DNA of 64,000 nucleotides from Microcoleus vaginatus PCC 9802 (GTDB lineage Bacteria; Cyanobacteriota; Cyanobacteriia; Cyanobacteriales; Microcoleaceae): assembly GCA_022701275.1 (NCBI GenBank), contig CP031740.1:5593001-5657000 (forward strand), read 5' to 3'. Below, one piece after another: positions 45,365 to 53,174 of this stretch (position 1 is the stretch's first letter; each line of letters starts with the position of its first letter). The notes beneath the pieces are model-generated. The model did no database searches. It saw only the letters and a list, made by a program, of their open reading frames with translations, and had not been told where the DNA came from. Made by a program: the position numbers and the translations under genes.

Positions 45365-46492
45365 TCAAGAGGTTTTTTGAACTTTTATTTGGAAGCCCAA
45401 AATTTGAGTCTCTTGCAGGGGACTGAAGTTGTTGTCGCTCACCAAAATCAGACCTCTGCTAGCATCCGCCAGGGCGGGGCCAAATGTCAACCCCTCAATG
45501 TTGTCTAGGGGAATTTTCAGCGTTTCCAAATCCAGCAGCAGGCGTTTTTGAGCGGGAGAAACCTCGCTGAGACGGCTTTGGAGGCTTTCGAGTGCTTCAA
45601 TACGATCGCCCTTTTCCAGAGAAATCTCAAAAATTCTGATAGTTATGCCGGTTTCCAGGGAGAAAGCACGCTCTAAACTCAGCAAGCGGTTATCGTCGAT
45701 CGCCAACAAATCCACTAAACCGTTGCTAGTTAATTTTCCCACAGGATTCGCACCAGCCGGTAGCGGTTCGGTGATGTAGAGAAACGATGCTTGTGGATTG
45801 CCGCTGACGGCATCGTAGCGCAAAATCCGGCACGGGCTCCCGGTTTCCAGGGAAGCTACGGCGCCATCTTGAACCAAGGCGTTTTCGGTAGCGGTGAATA
45901 GGTATTTGCGATCGGGCGTTAAAGTTAAACTTTCAAAAGCGAGATTGTTGCGGATGCCTTTAGTGCCTTTGTCATCCGGCAAAAATAGTTCAGGAATTGG
46001 CAGCGTTTTCAGCAGTTTACCATCGAGGGAGAACTCTTTGATAAAAGGATTTATTTGGCGCTCGACATCTCCCTCAGAAGAAACAAACACGCTATTGCCA
46101 GTAAAAGCTATCCCTTCCGGATCTAAACTTAATTCAGGAAAACCTTTGCCGTTTTCATCTAATAAAGTAGTGACACCAGTAAAAGTAATTTGCTCTTTTT
46201 GCAGTTTACCAGATTGCAAGTTGATTTTGAGAGTATAGAAGCGCGCCGGAGCCTTGCTGCTGCGGTCATCAGAAATGGCATAATAAACTTGTTTTTCGGC
46301 ATCATAAGTAATGCTCGATAGTCCGCCAATTTCCGTCCCCTGAAACGGAGAACCTGTAGGAAATATTGCTCTGCCGATAAAATCTATTTTCGTAACGGCG
46401 AAAGATTTGGCTGACTGGTTTACCCAAATAGCAACAGTTGCTGCCATCAAAAAACAGACAATAAATATAGTTGCTTTTCCTAGCTTTCGCAT
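45365..46492 (-). CDS. Phytase-like esterase domain protein, secreted
   Basis: 375 residues with an N-terminal signal segment ([18 protein letters not shown]). The body matches the esterase-like domain of phytase beta-propellers: [54 protein letters not shown] and [11 protein letters not shown]. These are extracytoplasmic beta-propeller proteins, and their substrates are poorly defined. It ends 56 bases from tRNA-Asp on the same strand. Confidence 0.85.
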   Translation of the reverse strand: MRKLGKATIFIVCFLMAATVAIWVNQSAKSFAVTKIDFIGRAIFPTGSPFQGTEIGGLSSITYDAEKQVYYAISDDRSSKAPARFYTLKINLQSGKLQKEQITFTGVTTLLDENGKGFPELSLDPEGIAFTGNSVFVSSEGDVERQINPFIKEFSLDGKLLKTLPIPELFLPDDKGTKGIRNNLAFESLTLTPDRKYLFTATENALVQDGAVASLETGSPCRILRYDAVSGNPQASFLYITEPLPAGANPVGKLTSNGLVDLLAIDDNRLLSLERAFSLETGITIRIFEISLEKGDRIEALESLQSRLSEVSPAQKRLLLDLETLKIPLDNIEGLTFGPALADASRGLILVSDNNFSPLQETQILGFQIKVQKTS

Positions 46493-46604
46493 TTTACCAA
46501 TAAATACATTATTACCTATCTTCCTCTTCCCTTTCTTCCTTCGCGCCCTACCCTTCGGGAACGGCTTCGCCGAACGCGTCTTCGCGGTTCATTACATCTA
46601 AAAA

Positions 46605-48401
46605 TCACGGCTCATGATTCAGCAAAAAATTGGTCAACCAATCTTTAACTATGTATGTAGCGCGACAGTCGTCCTCATTGTAGCGGACGATCGCCTCTAA
46701 GAGCGATCGATCGCCGGTTTTAAGCCAATCCTCGTACCAGCAGACGCACTGAGCACCATTAGCCTTAGCATCTCGCCAGTCAAAACCCAGCCAGCGGGCA
46801 ATTGGTTTGAGTGCGTAACTTTCCACCGGCATAATCGCCTTTTGCGTCACTTGTTTGTGAATATCTACAAACCGTTTCAGCACGGGTTTCCACAAATAAG
46901 CTGGAGTATTGTAAAGTTTAGCCAGTCGCTTAAAAGTCTTGACTTCGTAGTCGCAAAAATGGAAAATCGGAGCAATGGGATAAGCCCACATTAATTCTAA
47001 GAATTGCTCCCAGATTGCACCTTCCTCTGCTGCTGATTCTGCTAAAAAACCGTGGAATTTTTCCGTATTGTTGGATCGGTCAACAACTAAGACTCCGTGG
47101 AGGTAATCCAAGTTTAACTCGGGTTCGGCTTCAATATCAAAGTAGAGTTCGATTGGGGCGATAGGCAAAAAGACTGATTGGGAATAGGGAATTGGTTTCT
47201 TGCGGAGAATTGGCGCCGGTATAGAAGATGTGGCAGGTTTATTTTCTCTAATTTTTACTTCCTCAACTGCGATGTCATTCAAGATATGGTCTACAATATC
47301 TGGTACTATTTCAGATGAGTTAACTTCTTCTGAATTATCACTTCTACGTTCTTCTCGATCGTTACTCCCTGTATCCGTGTCGTGCCTTCCTTCTTCCCTT
47401 CTTCCTTCTTCCTTCTTCCTTCTTCCTTCTTCCCGCAACAGCGGTTGATTTAGCAAGTGCGATTGAGCTTGCTGCACTACATCAAAAGCAACTCTGTCGG
47501 GGAATTCTGGATACTCAGCTAGCAGTTCGGGACTAGCATTAGCGAGAGCTTCTACATCAGTAATTTCGAGAGTTTTTAGCCTAGCATAGCGGCTGGCAGT
47601 AACTCCCGGCAATAACGAAAGATGTTTAATAGATTCGGCTTCGGCGTGACAGATAGTATACCAACCGCAAAGATTGCACTTTTGCCGGGAAATAAACACC
47701 TCTGGTTTATCCCGATTTTCTATCATCTGAATGCAGTTGTCTAAAATCTCGAACATCTCAGGAGTTCGCTGGTCTAGATTCACCGACCACAGCCCTTTTT
47801 TTCGCAGCATCAGCCACGCAGTCTCGGGGATTGTTTCCTGCAGGGAAGCTAAAACTTGGGCGTGAAAAGCTGCGATAATTTGATACTCTAGTTTTGGTCG
47901 CTTGCTAAGCCAAATATCCGCAGTAATATAACTCCAATCGCCAAATTTTGATTTTCCCGGCTGTTTGATTAATAAATGGGGGCGGCCGATCAGGGTAATG
48001 TTTGAAGAGGGAAGATTGGAGGATGAAAGATGAACGGGAGTTTCGGGGATTTCGCCAAATTCTGGGAAATATTGACCGTCAATTCCTACCAGAGAAGTTG
48101 TTGCGCCGTTGGCTTGGCCGAATTCGCCCTGGATGAGAACTCCTCGGTAAATGCGATCGACCCCTTGCTGCATTAAACTCAATGTAGCGGCCGCGCCAGC
48201 TTCCCAATCCCCTCTAGGATAATATGGTTGTTGGTAAGTCTCGTGTTCCAAAGCTTGCTGCTGGTATGCGGCGCTGTCGCGCATCAGTTTCAGCAGAAAG
48301 TCGCTGGGGGGGTCTTGTTGTTTCCAGTCTCCGCAGGTATCTAAAAATGCTCGGAGATGGCATCGTTGATAGGAAAGTAGCAGTTTGTCAGTTATTAACA
48401 T
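46605..48401 (-). CDS. TM0106-family RecB-like nuclease with a repeat-derived insertion
   Basis: 598 residues. The N-terminal RecB-like region has the cysteine pattern of iron-sulfur nucleases: CHLRAFLDTCGDW and CNLCGWYTIC. The C-terminal half is an RNase H-like exonuclease fold: IELYFDIEAEPELNLDYLHG, FCDYEVKTFKRL and RYNEDDCRATYIVKDWL. Between them lies a low-complexity linker (EEGRRKKEEGRREEGRH) encoded by a TTCCTTC heptamer run at about 47394-47436 that keeps the frame. Role in DNA repair or degradation is inferred from the family. Confidence 0.85.
   Translation of the reverse strand: MLITDKLLLSYQRCHLRAFLDTCGDWKQQDPPSDFLLKLMRDSAAYQQQALEHETYQQPYYPRGDWEAGAAATLSLMQQGVDRIYRGVLIQGEFGQANGATTSLVGIDGQYFPEFGEIPETPVHLSSSNLPSSNITLIGRPHLLIKQPGKSKFGDWSYITADIWLSKRPKLEYQIIAAFHAQVLASLQETIPETAWLMLRKKGLWSVNLDQRTPEMFEILDNCIQMIENRDKPEVFISRQKCNLCGWYTICHAEAESIKHLSLLPGVTASRYARLKTLEITDVEALANASPELLAEYPEFPDRVAFDVVQQAQSHLLNQPLLREEGRRKKEEGRREEGRHDTDTGSNDREERRSDNSEEVNSSEIVPDIVDHILNDIAVEEVKIRENKPATSSIPAPILRKKPIPYSQSVFLPIAPIELYFDIEAEPELNLDYLHGVLVVDRSNNTEKFHGFLAESAAEEGAIWEQFLELMWAYPIAPIFHFCDYEVKTFKRLAKLYNTPAYLWKPVLKRFVDIHKQVTQKAIMPVESYALKPIARWLGFDWRDAKANGAQCVCWYEDWLKTGDRSLLEAIVRYNEDDCRATYIVKDWLTNFLLNHEP
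47394..47436. repeat. TTCCTTC tandem repeat inside a coding sequence
   Basis: Runs of TTCTTCCTTCTTCC within the TM0106-type nuclease gene. The same repeat lies outside genes at 59173-59224. Confidence 0.85.
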
Positions 48402-48561
48402 TTAGTATTCGCAAGGCATAGAATAATTAGAAGGAAAGCACCACACGGATTTTGACACGGATACACGGATTGATTATTTAGCTTGAGGCACAAGTCAAAG
48501 GATAGAAAGTTCACACCATCAGTTATTCAATATTAACGCTATCAATAATTCGCCAGAAAAA

Positions 48562-49926
48562 ATGACAAAGGACAATCACCGGCAACAATTCCCAGCTTTG
48601 GCCAATAAAGCTTATTTTAACTACGGCGGACAAGGGCCGCTGCCTGAGCCTGCTTTAGAGGCGATTTATGAGGCTTACAAACGGGTACAGCTTGGAGGGC
48701 CGTTTTCGGCGGAGGTGGGGGCTTGGGTGGTTCAGGAGGCGATGCTGACGCGACGTGCGATCGCATCTGAGTTGACCGTACCTCCTGAAACCATTGCCCT
48801 GACTGAAGATGTCACCGTCGGCTGCAATATTGCGCTGTGGGGCATTGACTGGAAAGCTGGCGACCATTTGCTGCTTTCTGATTGCGAACATCCGGGCATT
48901 GTAGCTAGTGTAATGGAACTTCAGCGCCGTTTCAACATTGAGGTTTCGGTTTGTCCGTTGGCGGCTACTTTGAATGAGGGCGATCCGGTGGCGGTGATTG
49001 CTGATAGTTTGCAGCCAAATACTCGCTTGTTGGTTATCAGTCACATTTTGTGGAATACTGGCCAAGTTTTGCCTCTGGCTGAGATTGTGAAAGTGTGTCA
49101 TGAACGCCCCCTAGCCCCCCCTTGCCAAGGGGGGGGACAAGAGGATTTTTCGCTGATTCAATCCGCCGAGGAGGAAACAGATATAAAACCCCCCCTAACC
49201 CCCCCTTGCCAAGGGGGGGGACAAGAGGATTTTTCTCTGGTTCAAGGGGAGGGAAAAGAGGATTTGTCCCTGATTCAAGGGGGGGAACAAGAGGAATTGC
49301 CTGCCAAGGATTACAAAGTTAGAGTGTTAGTTGATGCGGCTCAATCTGTGGGGGTTTTGCCTTTAAATTTGATTGAATCGGGGGTTGATTTTTATGCTTT
49401 TACTGGTCACAAATGGTGGTGCGGCCCGGAAGGTTTGGGGGGGCTTTATGTGAGTGCTGAAGCTTTGGCAGATTTGCATCCGGTGTTTATCGGTTGGCGG
49501 GGAATTGTGACGGATGCTAATGCTAAAGTCCTTGGGTGGAAGTCGGGATCGCAGCGCTATGAAATTGCGACTTCGGCTTATCCTTTGTATGCGGGTTTGC
49601 GGAGTGCGATCGCCCTGCAACATGAATGGGGTACGATCGAGGAAAGGTATGCAGAAATTTGCCGTTTGAGTAAGTATCTCTGGGAGCGTTTATCGGAACT
49701 TCCCGATGTCGAATGTTTGCGAAAATCTGCGCCGGAAGCGGGTTTGGTTTCGTTTCGATTAACTAATGGGATGCCGCACAAAAAGCTAGTTGATGTCTTG
49801 GAGAAACAGGGGATTATGGTGCGGACAATTCTTAATCCTGATTGTGTGCGGGCTTGTGTTCACTATTTTACAACTGAGGCGGAGATGGATAAGTTGGTTG
49901 GGGCGATCGCAATTCAATTCGTATAG
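48562..49926 (+). CDS. PLP-dependent class V lyase (cysteine/cystine C-S lyase-like) with repeat insertions
   Basis: 454 residues. It has KAYFNYGGQGPLPEPALEAI, LTEDVTVGCNIALWGIDWK, HPGIVASVMELQRRFNIEV, VLVDAAQSVGVLPLNLIESG and the Schiff-base Lys in FTGHKWWCGPEGLGGL. The pattern resembles Synechocystis C-DES, which cleaves cystine for iron-sulfur assembly; cysteine desulfurase is an alternative. Between HILWNTGQVLPLAEIVKVCH and VRVLVDAAQ lies an insertion of about 65 residues (49104-49306) made of tandem copies of a GC-rich palindromic repeat translated as PPCQGGGQEDFSL. Terminator at 50008. Confidence 0.85.
   Translation: MTKDNHRQQFPALANKAYFNYGGQGPLPEPALEAIYEAYKRVQLGGPFSAEVGAWVVQEAMLTRRAIASELTVPPETIALTEDVTVGCNIALWGIDWKAGDHLLLSDCEHPGIVASVMELQRRFNIEVSVCPLAATLNEGDPVAVIADSLQPNTRLLVISHILWNTGQVLPLAEIVKVCHERPLAPPCQGGGQEDFSLIQSAEEETDIKPPLTPPCQGGGQEDFSLVQGEGKEDLSLIQGGEQEELPAKDYKVRVLVDAAQSVGVLPLNLIESGVDFYAFTGHKWWCGPEGLGGLYVSAEALADLHPVFIGWRGIVTDANAKVLGWKSGSQRYEIATSAYPLYAGLRSAIALQHEWGTIEERYAEICRLSKYLWERLSELPDVECLRKSAPEAGLVSFRLTNGMPHKKLVDVLEKQGIMVRTILNPDCVRACVHYFTTEAEMDKLVGAIAIQFV
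49104..49306. repeat. Palindromic repeat copies inserted in frame
   Basis: Two full copies contain the near-palindrome CCCCCCCTTGCCAAGGGGGG (from 49115 and 49199), each followed by GGACAAGAGGATTTTTC, then two shortened copies of the AAGAGGAxTTxTC/CTGATTCAAGGGG unit. Total length keeps the reading frame of the PLP lyase. Confidence 0.9.
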
Positions 49927-50007
49927 CCGGGGCAGGTTTATCTATAGTCCTGGACGCAGGGGTAGTCAGAAACCGGGTTTTTGCGAGAATACTTGGTTAC
50001 AGCCTTT

Positions 50008-50038
50008 GAACCGGGCAAAAAACCCGGTTCCTTTTTTT
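50008..50038 (+). terminator. Intrinsic terminator made from an AAACCGGGTTT-type repeat
   Basis: GAACCGGG-CAAAAAA-CCCGGTTC stem-loop (50008-50030) followed by C and seven T residues (50032-50038). It ends transcription of the PLP lyase gene. Confidence 0.85.
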
Positions 50039-50055
50039 GGCATCAATATAATAAG

Positions 50056-50451
50056 ATGGATTCGGTGTTATTGGCTACAGGCTTGCCATGTATGAGTGGA
50101 ATTGACCGTGAAGTTACTCTAGAAACCCGAAGCAGTCTCATTGACAAACATCTCCCCGGAACCCAAAAAGCAGAAAGCGAACTTGAAAGCGAAGGAATTG
50201 TCCATCTCTTTAATGATAGAGAAACAATGGAAAGAGTCGCCGCAGAAATCAAGACAAGAGGCGAACGCACAGGAGCGGACGATCCAGAGGATAATTATGA
50301 ACGCTATGGATTGTACTTTTCAGAACAAATTGGTTATATACTGAAAGCAGACGGTACTCGGATACCACTAAACTACGGTGAAATAAAGATTAAGAAAACC
50401 ACAGGTAAATATCATGTCATACCTCGCACAAGACCCCGTACAAGCTACTAA
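50056..50451 (+). CDS. Putative small toxin-like protein (BECR/EndoU-like pattern)
   Basis: About 131 residues from ATG 50056 (an inner ATG at 50092 is possible). Sequence landmarks are ETRSSLIDKHLPGTQ, GIVHLFNDRETMERV, ERYGLYFSEQIGYI, GEIKIKKTTGKYHVIPRTRP. This domain recurs at the end of large polymorphic proteins; the His in DKHLPG and the C-terminal YHVIPR invite comparison with EndoU/barnase-like RNases. No upstream delivery region. The following gene overlaps by 38 bases and could be its immunity partner. Tentative. Confidence 0.55.
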   Translation: MDSVLLATGLPCMSGIDREVTLETRSSLIDKHLPGTQKAESELESEGIVHLFNDRETMERVAAEIKTRGERTGADDPEDNYERYGLYFSEQIGYILKADGTRIPLNYGEIKIKKTTGKYHVIPRTRPRTSY

Positions 50452-50692
50452 AATCAGTCAAGAATCAGAGCAAGAGAGTGAGTGGGAGTTTGCGGAAATC
50501 TGGGCTGATACTCTGATATCTCCTCCTTATATCCTGATGTTAGTTAAGGAAAAATCAGGTAAGTTTTGCATCCATAACCCGGCACAAAATTATAAAATTA
50601 TTTTTTCTAGTGACAATTACGAAGCTGCTAAAATGTGGCTCCTAGAGGATGAATATGAGCGTTTGAATAGTCGCATTTTACAAGAAGTATAA
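50414..50692 (+). CDS. Small acidic protein, possible immunity partner
   Basis: 92 residues, unrecognised: MSYLAQDPVQATKISQ, a Ser/Glu-rich stretch, WEFAEIWADTLISPPYILML and an acidic C terminus. It overlaps the preceding toxin-like gene by 38 bases in another frame, a tight coupling usual for toxin-immunity pairs. Function inferred from arrangement only. Confidence 0.5.
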   Translation: MSYLAQDPVQATKISQESEQESEWEFAEIWADTLISPPYILMLVKEKSGKFCIHNPAQNYKIIFSSDNYEAAKMWLLEDEYERLNSRILQEV

Positions 50693-50726
50693 AGTAATGT
50701 CGCGAAGAGGGATTTGATTATTTATG

Positions 50727-51095
50727 TCACCAAACTTCGTTCCCCATAGCAACTCCACTGTCAATCTCATTATGAAGATTCTCAGGCGCGATCGCCTCAA
50801 CCAACTCCTCAAGGGAATACCGCCGACGAGTTACGGATTCGATAATTTTCTCAGCGTCAATAGAGGCATCTATTTCCTGAGAGTGGGCGGCATAAAAAGC
50901 GAGAACATCGTTCACTTGAGCTTCACTTAAGTCATACTCAGCCGCAATTTGGTTTGGCGAAAAACCCCATTTCTGGGCTGCGATGACTATTGTTTGCACC
51001 CGCAAGCGAGTGCCGCGCAAAACTGGAACGAGTTGGCCACTAGCGCCGCGCACATAGGTAATTTCAGGAAAAGTGCGATCGTCATTCTGTTTCAT
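50727..51095 (-). CDS. DUF433 / MazE-tail chimeric antitoxin-like protein
   Basis: 122 residues. The first ~70 match DUF433 (ITYVRGASGQLVPVLRGTRL, VIAAQKWGFSPNQIAAEYDL, VNDVLAFYAAH), a winged-helix family usually paired with PIN-like toxins. The last ~30 (RRRYSLEELVEAIAPENLHN, then GVAMGNEVW) match the toxin-binding tail of MazE antitoxins. No PIN or MazF gene is adjacent. Instead it is the third gene of the ParA/ParB-like operon, 12 bases after the ParB-like stop. Confidence 0.75.
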   Translation of the reverse strand: MKQNDDRTFPEITYVRGASGQLVPVLRGTRLRVQTIVIAAQKWGFSPNQIAAEYDLSEAQVNDVLAFYAAHSQEIDASIDAEKIIESVTRRRYSLEELVEAIAPENLHNEIDSGVAMGNEVW

Positions 51096-51107
51096 GGAAA
51101 ATTGGTA

Positions 51108-51665
51108 TTAATTAACGGTTAAAAAATCGGATACCAGGGGAATTTTTGCTTTGCCGATTCCACATTTTAAAGTAGTCAAAAAGTTTAGGCTTGTAGGCTT
51201 CTTTGTCTTCCTGTATTCCATGATAGCCTTGGCAGCGTTTAAGGCATCAACCTTGCCAAAACTAGGCTGTTGAGCTTTGATGCGCTCTAGTGCTTCCTGT
51301 ATTTCTTGCTCGGAAGCGACAAGGATGTTAGTTGCTACTGTAGGCGGAGTAATAACCAGCCCAGCTTCTATTTGTATCTGTTCCAGCATTGGCTCATCAA
51401 CAATGATACACCAGACGAAATCCTTTTTAGCTAAACGGGCTGCATCTAATATCTGAGTATTGAAAACTGATTGGTAGTTGTCTTCATCTAAGGGCTTAAC
51501 TACAATAGGCAAAATGTTTTTTTCCGTTTTACTCAACTGCTCTGCTATGGCTTCGATTTGTTTGGCAGCTACATTTGACTTACCCTGAATAAACTTACAT
51601 GGTAATTGCAAAACTTGTCCTAGTGGAATGTCAGCCGAGAATTCTTCTTCTTGAAAAGGTGCCAT
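51108..51665 (-). CDS. ParB/sulfiredoxin-like partner protein
   Basis: 185 residues. The N-terminal IPLGQVLQLPCKFIQGK, AAKQIEAIAEQLSKTEKNIL PIVVKPL pattern (given in pieces) is the ParB N-terminal nuclease-type fold, but the classical GERR motif is absent. The C-terminal part (VDALNAAKAIMEYRKTKKP) is helical and unassigned. It lies between a ParA-nuclease fusion (9-base gap upstream) and the antitoxin-like gene, as ParB would. A short ParB-like adaptor is the best description; DNA binding is not shown. Confidence 0.65.
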   Translation of the reverse strand: MAPFQEEEFSADIPLGQVLQLPCKFIQGKSNVAAKQIEAIAEQLSKTEKNILPIVVKPLDEDNYQSVFNTQILDAARLAKKDFVWCIIVDEPMLEQIQIEAGLVITPPTVATNILVASEQEIQEALERIKAQQPSFGKVDALNAAKAIMEYRKTKKPTSLNFLTTLKCGIGKAKIPLVSDFLTVN

Positions 51666-51674
51666 AATTGCCTG

Positions 51675-53057
51675 CTAATTATCGATAAAGTTGTGCTGGA
51701 GAAATACTTCTTGGGCGAGGTTTTTGTAGAGTTTGGTGATGGGGGATTTGTGCCAGCAAATTACTGGTCGTTGTTGAAATTCTGCAACCTTAGTCTGAGC
51801 GTAACTTTTTAACTCAGTTTTGTAGGGCTTTCCAGTGAAGTTTAGTTGTGTGATTGTATCGTTGATGTGATTCTGGAGGATGCTGCCCTTTTCAGCAGGA
51901 CAATTGCTGAACACTAAACCAAGGTTCCAGGGAGCAACAGGCAATTCCCCCTTCTGAACCCTAGCATTTCTCCATCTAGGAATGGCCTTGTCAACTCCTG
52001 CTGCATGATGCAGTGATTTTTTGTCAAAATCCACAGGGATTAAAACAGTGTCGCAAGAAGCTAGCATCGCCAATGTCAAGATATCTGCTGTAGGGGAAGC
52101 GTCAATGAATATGTAGTCGTAGTCATCACTCAGCAGGTTAATAATTGTCTTGACGAATGACCTTTTGAGCGAGTCTGGAAAGTTGGTGCTATCTCGAAAA
52201 GCTTTTAACTCCTCCGTCTCTCCCGGCAAAACTGACAAGGAAAAAGGCTTGCTGTCAGTGGTCGGGAAATTGCGGAGTTGGACTGCATTGCTCAAAATCT
52301 TCTTGGTAGTTTTGTCGTTTTTAACTTGAATTTGATCGCTGCAATCCTTCAAGTAGTTCTTAACTTGAATCTTGGCTTTCAGCCCTCTGGTTAAATCAGT
52401 TTGCGGGTCTAAGTCAATCAGCAAAACCTTCTTGCCTTCTGTCGCGAGTGCTGCGCCTAGATTGATGGTGTTAGTTGTCTTTGCTACGCCTCCTTTCTGA
52501 TTCCAAATGGCTGTTACCAAAGCCCGCTGAGGAGTCAAGCAATACTCTAATTGACGCAAAAGCTTATGAAAATTTGCTGCTGTCACTTTTAGCACGGGAG
52601 TTAAAGGGAAAACCAGCCCTTCAACTCGCCGCCAAACTTGAAAGAAGTCACCATTAAATACCCATCCGTAAGCAGCTAGATAGTCAAGCGGTACTTTTGT
52701 ATTGTCGAGGTACTGCTTAATTCCATTGTTACCTGTACTATTATAGCCTACCGCATCTTTATACAACTTTTGCTGCTGGCAAAAATCGGAGAACCCTTGC
52801 TCTGGAGCGTCATAAAATAAGCTACTACGCTTTTTAATCTCAACAACTATTCTAGGTGGCTTGTCTAATTCGTCATATATTAAGTAATCGGGTTTTAAGC
52901 CTGTTCCAGAACCTAAACTTCCAGTCGTTATCTGCTCGAACTTAAGACCTATAACCTCCCATATCAGGGGAATTAAGTGTGCTTTCAGATCGGCTTCTGA
53001 GTAGTTACTTGGTAGAGATTTCCAGCGCTCTATTAACTTACTGATACTGGTTCCCAT
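51675..53057 (-). CDS. ParA-type ATPase fused to an N-terminal PD-(D/E)XK nuclease-like domain
   Basis: 460 residues from ATG 53057 (an upstream in-frame start adds 20). Residues 1-160 look like the N-terminal nuclease domain of HsdR type restriction subunits: EADLKAHLIPLIWEVIG, then LKPDYLIYDE and IVVEIKK, giving PD57...E73-x-K75, followed by GWVFNGDFFQVWRR. Residues 178-460 are a full ParA ATPase: AIWNQKGGVAKTTNTINLG (Walker A with the signature Lys), LLIDLDPQTDLTRGL, YIFIDASPTADILTLA. The combination with ParB-like and antitoxin-like genes downstream is unfamiliar to me. A defence or element-maintenance role is inferred. Confidence 0.8.
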   Translation of the reverse strand: MGTSISKLIERWKSLPSNYSEADLKAHLIPLIWEVIGLKFEQITTGSLGSGTGLKPDYLIYDELDKPPRIVVEIKKRSSLFYDAPEQGFSDFCQQQKLYKDAVGYNSTGNNGIKQYLDNTKVPLDYLAAYGWVFNGDFFQVWRRVEGLVFPLTPVLKVTAANFHKLLRQLEYCLTPQRALVTAIWNQKGGVAKTTNTINLGAALATEGKKVLLIDLDPQTDLTRGLKAKIQVKNYLKDCSDQIQVKNDKTTKKILSNAVQLRNFPTTDSKPFSLSVLPGETEELKAFRDSTNFPDSLKRSFVKTIINLLSDDYDYIFIDASPTADILTLAMLASCDTVLIPVDFDKKSLHHAAGVDKAIPRWRNARVQKGELPVAPWNLGLVFSNCPAEKGSILQNHINDTITQLNFTGKPYKTELKSYAQTKVAEFQQRPVICWHKSPITKLYKNLAQEVFLQHNFIDN

Positions 53058-53121
53058 TTTTACCCCAACAAGATTGTGGCTATCATTGTTAAGTTTTACA
53101 GTACCATAAATAAGCAAAAAA

Positions 53122-53154
53122 ATCGCCCTTTCTCTAAAACAAGCAAAGGGCGAT
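53122..53154 (-). terminator. Intrinsic terminator of the ferrochelatase-like gene
   Basis: ATCGCCCTTT (53122-53131) and AAAGGGCGAT (53145-53154) form a perfect 10-bp stem. The minus strand runs on into a T-tract (A-run 53116-53122). It lies between two minus-strand genes and separates their transcripts. Confidence 0.75.
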
Positions 53155-53174
53155 CGACTTTTTAACTCAACTAA

